This document shows positions 57,225 to 64,000 of a stretch of DNA of 64,000 bases, piece by piece. How positions within the stretch are numbered: the stretch's first letter is position 1; the number at the start of each line of letters is the position of its first letter. Both the position numbers and the translations under genes were made by a program. This DNA comes from Alligator mississippiensis. Its lineage: Eukaryota > Chordata > Crocodylia > Alligatoridae. The stretch is taken from contig NC_081827.1 in the NCBI RefSeq assembly GCF_030867095.1, forward strand, positions 48,586,501 through 48,650,500, given 5' to 3'. Below the pieces are notes generated by a model. It made no database searches, was not told the DNA's origin, and was given only the letters and a program-made list of their open reading frames with translations.

Positions 57225-57345
57225 CACCTAAGGCAGACAAGGTTCTTTGGGTAAATCTGATATCTTTTGTTAGACCAACTAAATAGTTGGAAAAAAATTT
57301 CTTAGCAAGTTTTTGGGTTTAAAAACCCTTCATCATGCTGAGGAA
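57225..57345 (+). repeat. Dispersed repeat copy, partial
   Basis: AGGCAGACAAGGTTCTTTGG, TATCTTTTGTTAGACCAAC and TAAAAACCCTTCATCATGC match the repeat at 61970, but the CTAGACCAACACGG core is absent here. Confidence 0.55.
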
Positions 57346-58114
57346 AACATCTAATAATCGCTGGGAACCAAGGAGCAATGTAGTATCCAGCATGCAGCCA
57401 GAGTGGCCAGGGAATCAGTTCAGAGCCAAGGAGTGGCAGAGGAATAAGCTCAGAGCCAGAGAGCAGCCAGAGACCCAGCGCTGCCAATTCTACTTGATGC
57501 TAATACAAGGCTTCATTTTCGCCAGGATGAACAAGGGAAAAAAAACCTTGTATAGGAATCCAATAAATATGGTAATATAAAGAACTGTATGGTGCATGTT
57601 CTTTCAATACCTCCTTTCTATTTGACCCAAATATAACTGCTGTGATCTTCTATTACATAGTACTGTGCAAACATGTTTTTCATGGATCATAGAAAATCTC
57701 CTTCCTATCATTTCAAATAGGAACATGAGTTGACATTACTGAGTTTTGCAAAGCTCCACAGCTGATATCTAATGGAAATCATTTCAAAGAGCTCATTCGC
57801 AAATAGTTTTGCATTAGCACTAAATTAATCTTAAAGAAAGTTGTGTGATGATGGTACTCGACACTTCTGTTAATGAAGTTTCCTTTATCTACAGACAGTA
57901 TCAGGCCAATCTTCCCCCACACATCATTTTGCCAGCATGGTTCAAACCTGATTTCAGATGGGATGGGAAAACTTCATCTAGGAATATCAGGTGTATTTAT
58001 TACTCTGTCTTATGAAGTTCTTGGCAACTCTGAGTATGCCAATCAGTACAGAGCAGAACAATGAACTTACAAGTTATAGAAATAAATCTGAAACTGTATG
58101 CAAATTCAAGTAAG

Positions 58115-59102
58115 ACACATGAAGTAGGTTCACTAAGGGATGGAGACAAAAGCCCAGAGATAAATAAAGAGCCTAGGGACCTAAATAAAAACTTAGTAAG
58201 AGGAAGCAAAACAGAAGCCTTAGCAATATTCTCAGGGAGAGGATAGGACAGATATTTCAAATGTTTATACACTGATGCAAGTATGGGGAACAAACAGAAA
58301 GAATAGGAGGTTCTAGTACAAGCACAGAATTATGATATAATTGGGATTATGGAGACAAGGTGAGATAGTTCACATGACTGGAGTACTGTCATGGATGGAT
58401 ATAGATTTTTCAGGAAGGATACGCAGGGGAAAAAGGAGAAGGCATTGCCCAATACATAAAGGTGATGTGCATGTGTTCAGAGGTGTACTACAAAGTGAAA
58501 GGTAGGCCTGTTGAAAGCCCCTGGGTAAAGGTCAGAAGGGAGAGCAGCAGAGAGGATGAATAATTGCACGCAAAAATACAGACTGGAAAATAACTGGCTA
58601 GGCTGCAGTACTGCAGAGAAGGACCTGGGGGTTACAAAAGGCCATAAGCTGAATAAGAGCCAAAAGCGTGCTCTTGTTGCAAAAACTTCGACAGCATATT
58701 AGGTTGTATTAACAGGAGTGTTTGCAAATCAAGGAAAGTGATTCTTCTCCTTTATTCAGGACTGGTGAAGCTTCACCTAAAATACTGCAAACAGTTTTGG
58801 GCCCCACACTTCAAGAAGGATGTGAACAGTTTAGAATGAGTCCAGTGCAGGGCAAAAAAAATGACCAAGGGCTGGGAGGCAAGACTTATGAGGAAAAGAT
58901 GAAAGAATTAGGTTATTTAGTCTGGAGGAAAGAAGACTGAGGGGGGATTTGATAACGGTTTTCAAATACCTGAAGGATGATGGCAAAGCGGATGGAGATG
59001 GGGTTTTCTCTGTGGCAGTAGGACAGAGGAGCAATGGCCTCAAGCTGCAGCAGAGAAAATTTAAGTTGGAGATTAGGAGGAACTTTCTGACTATAAGAGT
59101 GG
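58115..59102 (+). mobile_element. Old CR1, left part, with internal deletion
   Basis: Endonuclease remnants read KCLYTDASMGNKQKE near 58260-58305 and YDIIGIMET near 58332-58358. After 58560 the sequence jumps to the C-terminal third (NWLGCSTAEKDLGVTKG, then GKTYEEKMKELGYLVWRKED), so the reverse transcriptase core was deleted. It ends at a 7-bp AGAGTGG, after which an unrelated LINE is inserted. The CR1 resumes at 60402. Confidence 0.8.
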
Positions 59103-60401
59103 GGGGGGGTTTCCAAGCGTATGATGATACAATGATCACAAAGCAAGGAAAAACATTCACAATTTTATGTCCAAATTTTGCAGCTAGCTGACTGCCTCAG
59201 GTATAGTATTGTGCAGATTCATAGAGTTTCATTAAATGCATGGAAAGGGCATTCAGAGGTGCTGTGGTTCAAAATCAAAAAGGGGCACCAGTCTCAGTTT
59301 AGTGAGGTAGTCCAGCCTCATTGATGAAACAGAAATCCATATGTGCCATGTCCTGTCCTGATTTGGTTTAGAGAAAACCAAAGATGTCTAGGGAGATCAA
59401 AGCCAGATGGTCTAATGGTGGGATCTGTAATAATTTCTGTATTAAGAGGTGAATTGAGCCACTCATTAAGGGGTGAATTGTCCAGACATTTTAGATGTTA
59501 AATGAGTATTTCTAAAGTTAAATTGCTGTTCTCCTAGCAGGATGTCTAGATTTTAATCTCAGACATGGTGAGTTTAAGAGATCTTCATTTATAGGTGGCT
59601 GTGGGTTATTTTTAATTTTAGTCCATAATTTAGTTAAGGCATTTTTTCTTCTTAACGAGGGAGGATGTATGTTACTAGGAATAGGGAGCCACTGAAGAGG
59701 GGTGGATCGAATTGTTCCTGTGACAATTCACATTGCATAGTTGAGTTGTAAGTCAGTCTTATCAGTATGAGCATTTTTCAACCAGATAGGGGTGCAGTAT
59801 TCCACCAAACAGTAGACCAGTGCTAGAGCTGTTGTTTTCAGTATATTGTCATCAAGGAATCACAGTGAGTTTCTGGAGCAAATTATTACAGGTTCTTAAC
59901 TTAACTGCTGTCATAGTTAAGTGATTTTTATAGGACAGCATTCTATCTAGCATGATTCCTAAACATTTAGGAGTACCGTTATAACATAGGAGCTTGTTTA
60001 TTGTTCAAGTGAAATGTAGACACTTCCATTTTCCCAGGGTTTAGGTGCAGACACCATTGTTTAAAGTAGGTATCTAAAGTATTCAGATCAGATGCGAGTA
60101 TTATTCCTGCTCTAGAGAAACAAGATTGTTGCATAACCAGGGCTATGTCATCAGTGTATATGAATTTTCTTGAGGAGGTGCCTGGGAGGTCATGAATGTA
60201 AGATTAAACAGCAGAGGTGGAAGGAATGATCCCTGCAGGAAACCATTGTTCAATTTATATGGTCTGCTCTTAACATTAACAGAAAAAAAATTGGAACCAT
60301 ATTGCTAAGCATGTTGTTTAATAAATAGCGATTTTAAGACAGGGTATAATGTCCAAAAACTTTAAGATGAATCGTTGTCTCCAAACTGGAGTGGCCAGAT
60401 G
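59103..60401 (-). mobile_element. Jockey-like LINE fragment, antisense, inserted in CR1
   Basis: On the minus strand near 60150-60010 is KFIYTDDIALVMQQS (RT active site, YxDD form), followed by LNTLDTYFKQWCLHLNPGK and VSTFHLNNKQ, then LGIMLDRMLSYKNHLT near 59965-59910. This is the same RT family as the remnant at 9040-10330 judged by motifs. The insert is bounded by AGAGTGG on both sides (59096-59102 and 60402-60408). At the left it begins with a G run. Confidence 0.7.
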
Positions 60402-60586
60402 AGAGTGGTCAAGCATTGTAACAGGCTACCTATGGAAATTATGGAATCTCTACCCTTGGAAATTTTTAAGAGCAGACAAATGCTTGGCTGGGATGGTTTA
60501 GTCAGGAAGGATCCTGCCTGGAGCAGAGGATTGGAACAGGTGACCTTGTGAGGTCTCCTCCATCCCTACTTTCCTATGATCTTATG
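60402..60586 (+). mobile_element. Old CR1, right part and 3' end
   Basis: Starts AGAGTGGTCAAGCATTG, then CAGGCTACCTATGGAAAT, GGTTTAGTCAGGAAGGATCC and CCTACTTTCCTATGATC, the normal end of CR1 in sense orientation. It continues the copy broken at 59102. Confidence 0.8.
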
Positions 60587-61436
60587 TTTCATTTGATCAA
60601 AAATTCCCCCATAGGTACTTCATGAACAAGACTGAGTGGATGAAACTGGTGCTTGTCTTGGCTCCTATTAAAGTCTCTATGTATAGTAACCTCATATAAC
60701 ATAACAGCAGAACAGCCTAGTTGGCTACTAAGAAAAAACATCAGTGGAAAGTATGAGTGAAAAGACAAATGATGATTTTGATAGGGCCCTGGGAGTAGGA
60801 GTAATACTTTTGTGAAGGGAAAGAGATCTTTCATTTCTATAGAAACATACAGGATGTGGTAATACCAAAAAAAATGGTTACTGGGCGTCTACTGAGTGCT
60901 ACTCTGATGGTTATTTTGAATCTGTTACATAAGAAACTTATTTCCCACACTATTATTCCTCTATGACCCTTCTGTGTCAGCCCAGACACTTAGTCTTCCC
61001 TGGCCAAGCAAGTGGAGAGCATAGAAACTGGAAAAAACCTTCCCTAGACAGTGACCTAGCACTAAGGCAAGGAAATAGAGAGAAACCACCAAGGTAACAG
61101 TGCACAGAAGAGGTTGCAGAAGGAGCAGGAAACTACATATGGGATGGGGTGTGGCTGTCAGATGTTACAGCCAGGCCCTTCTAGTCTGTAAGCACTTCTG
61201 GGGGAACAGTATAGACTGGGTAGGGAACCACTACAGGTAATCCCACAAAGGGAGGTACTACAAAGTGGCCTTGCCTGAAAACCTGCAAATTCTTGTTGGA
61301 TTCTAATAAAGGAATGGACTATAGAGGGCAACCCTGGCACTGACCTCAGATTCCTAATTCTCAATGAACTGTCCTCCTCACCCCAACCAGAGGTGCTACT
61401 GTTTCACCTTAAGTTGTAACTATTTAAACTACTGTA

Positions 61437-61964
61437 GGCATGTCTACACATGCAAATTACAGCACCTGAATAAACTGCAGAGCTTATTGGTCCACAGTCT
61501 ATCACTCCTAGATGCACAATTTAAACATGCATCCATAAGCAATTAACTCCAGAGTAATAAGCTCTGCAGTTTATTCAGGCACAGCACGTGGACCCCAGAC
61601 AGAGCATCCCTGGCTAGCAGGAAACCCCAGGGTTCAGCCTGCCAGCCCAGGGCTGCTCCTCCCAGCTCAGTGTGCTATGGAGGGGCTGGCTGGGGCACAA
61701 GGGAGCTTCAGTGTGGGGCTAGCTGGTAGGTAGCCCCTGCACTGAAGCACCTTTGTGCTCCAGCCAGCTGGACAACATCTACATGTGCACTGCTGAAGAA
61801 TTCTTTACTCTGCAGCAGGATCGTACTTATATTTACAAGTACGATCCTGCTGAAGAGTAAATTAGTTTACTCCAGCCTAACAGGGGTGCATGTGTAGACA
61901 CTGAGACATTTACGGCACTGCTAACTGGTCTACTGTTTAGTAAATGTCTTACATAAATGCTCCC
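61437..61964. mobile_element. MITE, second copy of the CATCTACA family with internal hairpin
   Basis: Left end GGCATGTCTACACATGCAAA and right end AAATGTCTTACATAAATGC fit the family at 49795, and the GC-rich core (GGTTCAGCCTGCCAGCCC, GTGGGGCTAGCTGG) is shared. It carries two inner features: repeated GCTCTGCAGTTTATTCAGG blocks and a 16-bp perfect inverted repeat at 61813-61852. Confidence 0.75.
61813..61852. repeat. Perfect 16-bp inverted repeat
   Basis: CAGCAGGATCGTACTT (61813-61828) and AAGTACGATCCTGCTG (61837-61852) are exact reverse complements, separated by 8 bp. It is part of the MITE. Confidence 0.95.
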
Positions 61965-61969
61965 TGTAT

Positions 61970-62115
61970 TTAGGCAGACAAGGTTCTTTGGGTGAATCTG
62001 ATATGTTTTATTAGATTGTTTAGATTTTATTAGATAAAAGATATCGGATTCACCCAAAGAACCTTGTCTGTCTATGTCCCTAGACCAACACGGCTACAAC
62101 CTATACCCCTGTATT
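61970..62115. repeat. Dispersed repeat with 30-bp foldback and CTAGACCAACACGGCTAC core
   Basis: Arms 61975-62004 and 62041-62070 are inverted copies, 29 of 30 matching, around a T-rich loop. The right arm is followed by CTAGACCAACACGGCTACAA. The same arm sequence (AGGTTCTTTGGGTAAATCTG) appears at about 57239-57268, and the core recurs at 10434, 39208 and, inverted, 63965. Confidence 0.7.
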
Positions 62116-62612
62116 TAGGGCATTTGCAACCTTTCCCTTTCATGTCACCCCCAGTAAAATACCTTTTCATTCTGCCCAAGTGTCTCAACAGCTACTGTTG
62201 CCTATCTTAGCTATTGCTTCTAAGGGCCTAGCAACTGGAGTGCCAAATATCTTGCCCTTTAGTTGTGGTGGTCATGGTGTGTTGCCAGTACCTTAGAGAT
62301 CTGGAATACTCTAGCACTGAACAGCTATAAATATTATATGGCTCAACTCTGCAACATACATAGTAGATTATACTTTCATGTTACAAAAATCAGGAAAGTG
62401 TTATTAAGACCATACCTGATGAAGTTTTAATTCTTCAACTTCACTGACATACAGAATAGGATAATGTGAGGTTCTGAAAATGTACTTTAATACTGCTTTT
62501 TATAAGTGGTCTTGGCATGTAGCAGTTAACGTGTGGCATAGCAGGAACTACCCCTTCCCAATTCAAGAACCCCTAGTGAAAGATAACGTAAGTGAAGGTG
62601 AAGGTTATAAAG

Positions 62613-63087
62613 CAGTAGTGCTCAACCTTTTTGGCTGGTGGGCTGAATGGGCAATACCCAGTCCATCTGCAGGTCAGTTCTGGCCAGAGGTCCTGATCTG
62701 GCACCTGAAGCAGGCACAGCAGGGCCTGGCTGTCAGTGCAAAGCAGGGGAGGCAGCCTGGTTCCAACTTGGCCCCGTGCAGGGAGAGGGAGGCTTGATGT
62801 GGTCCCAACTTGGCCCTGCAAGGGAAAGGCAGGGTGGCCTGGCCCTAATCCAGTCCCAGGGGGTAGAAAGGGCATGGTCCAGCCCCAATCCAGCCCTGAG
62901 GGTGGAGGGGGCATGGCCCAGCACCAACCTGCCATGCATGGCTTAGGGCTTGAGCATTTGGTAGCAGGGGACAGTGGCAGTATTAATTGCCACTGCTCTC
63001 CCACTGCCAAATTTTCTAATCCACAGGGAGCTCTACCAGCTAGATACCATGGCTCCAGCTCTGTGAGCAAGAGGTTGAGTACCCCTG
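62613..63087. mobile_element. hAT-like GC-rich element
   Basis: Left end CAGTAGTGCTCAACCTTTTTGG and right end AAGAGGTTGAGTACCCCTG are inverted. The interior has degenerate 40-50-bp repeats around GGCATGGTCCAGCCCCAATC. Flanks TTATAAAG and CACTAGAG do not match well, so the target duplication is lost or the borders are slightly off. Frames across it are compositional. Confidence 0.7.
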
Positions 63088-63950
63088 CACTAGAGAACTG
63101 TTTTTGTTCCCTTAACGAAGAAAAAAACAACAACAAATAGATATATGGAATATATCCAGAGTGTCGGGTGGGATAAGGAAGGGAAAACCAAACAAAAGGT
63201 TATTGGCAAGATTGACCAAAATCAGACAAGAAAACTAGTCTGATGTTAATAAGTGGAACAATGGAAGGCTGTCAAGGTGACCAAGTGTGTTAGAAAAAAA
63301 TAGCAGAGCAGATAAAACATGCGGACAGGGTTTAACAAAATTTAGACCAAAGCAGCTATGAAAAAGACAATGGGGAATTAGCAGGTAAAGCCAAACAGGT
63401 TCCGCAGGAATTGCTTTAAAGAAGGAAATATCCTCTAAGGAAATATTATAAACCTATCTGAAAATGCTTAGGCTATCCTAACCTACAGACTATTATTGTT
63501 GAAAGATCAAATCACAGTTGATGTGAAGCTCAAGCTTGCTACTAGTCTAATTGTTGGCATCTCTCTCTCAGGGTACTTTCCCCCCTTTCTTCAAGCTATA
63601 CTTGTTCTCCTACACCCCTGCCCCAACTCACTGTTTGTTTTATATATCTTACCATTAACTAAGTCATTGGAATAGATGAGCTTCTGAGGTCCCTATAAAT
63701 CCTATTTTTCTGTGGTTCTCACACCAATATAATGTGGAGGAAGAGCTTTGATACAGATTTTGTTTCTACACAGAAGTCATATTTTGCATCTGAGGGTGAA
63801 AATGAAGAATTACAAACATGAGCGATGGACAATAAATAGCTAAAAGGAAAGTTCTAGAGGCACTGTTGCCATAACAGTCATTATAAATTACTCAATAGAA
63901 AACAGGGGTGTTTTGCTCAAGATCAGCTACCAAGAGTTACAGTTTTATAT

Positions 63951-64000
63951 ATGCTGGGTTTTTGGTTGTAGCCGCGTTGGTCTAAGAACATAGGTAGGCA
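63951..64000. repeat. Dispersed repeat core, cut by the window edge
   Basis: TTGTAGCCGCGTTGGTCTA near 63966-63984 is the reverse complement of the core at 62079-62101. It continues beyond the window with ACATAGGTAGGCA. Confidence 0.6.

Larger units (their letters stand above)
52740..64000 (-). other. CFTR: CFTR intron 21, partial, transposon-rich
   Basis: At least 11.3 kb; exon 21, expected to encode AMNIMSTLQWAVNSS-like residues, is not in the window, consistent with an intron of about 13 kb in human. Repeats are listed separately. The stretches 53430-55700, 57600-58110, 60600-61430 and 63090-63950 show nothing identifiable. 55710-57590 has weak hints of a decayed DNA element (TACTGTATTTACTCAAATAT at the left; a loosely inverted relative near 57560-57585). 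Confidence 0.8.

Noticed and set aside
62400..62450. Minus-strand exon-like segment with a GTATGG donor
   Set aside because: It reads LYVSEVEELKLHQ, which fits no CFTR exon, and no acceptor of good quality is placed upstream; probably chance.
62573..63140. Open frame of 187 codons on the minus strand and overlapping plus frames
   Set aside because: They coincide with the repetitive interior of the hAT-like element at 62613-63087 and are explained by its GC-rich repeats.
53190..64000. Search for CFTR exon 21 (residues like AMNIMSTLQWAVNSS) on the minus strand
   Set aside because: I could not find it by reading; the intron probably extends beyond the window.

Overview
This is vertebrate nuclear DNA, most likely crocodilian. 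No operons, ribosome binding sites or prokaryotic genes are present. Two facts place it. First, on the minus strand, six exons encode the C-terminal end of CFTR (second nucleotide-binding domain and PDZ-binding tail), all with GT-AG borders and the same phases as the human gene. Second, the repeats are dominated by CR1 LINEs, including one whose 3' end matches the CR1 type I associate with crocodilian genomes, together with hAT-type DNA transposons and MITEs. Reading it as Alligator or a relative is inference from repeat style; a turtle or bird is less likely.

Layout. From 1 to about 12350 lies the 3' end of a plus-strand gene recognised as CTTNBP2: a penultimate coding exon (1098-1199), a 9.6 kb intron packed with transposons, the terminal coding exon (10775-11017) and a 3' UTR with a poly(A) signal at 12328. 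A 9.6 kb intergenic gap follows (12351-21919). From about 21920 to the right edge lies the 3' end of CFTR on the minus strand: 3' UTR, exon 27 (23329-23535), exon 26 (26788-26893), exon 25 (30359-30531), exon 24 (35184-35273), exon 23 (49259-49414), exon 22 (52497-52739), and at least 11.3 kb of the intron before exon 22. The two genes are convergent (tail to tail), the same order and orientation as in human.

The visible CFTR exons give about 324 continuous codons with no frameshift or stop. Walker A, the variant LSHGH signature, Walker B with its catalytic Glu, the switch His, the tyrosine endocytic signal and the C-terminal TRL are all intact, so the gene appears functional.

Everything else is repeat-derived or unremarkable intron. 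The clearest items are a nearly complete but inactivated CR1 (4110-7103), an old CR1 split by an antisense LINE with a 7-bp flanking duplication (58115-60586), several hAT elements with recognisable 8-bp target duplications, a four-copy MITE family with CATCTACA-like ends, an inverted pair of another MITE (about 40560-41699), and several foldback structures. I found no new gene system. The noteworthy content is nested transposon history inside and beside CFTR.
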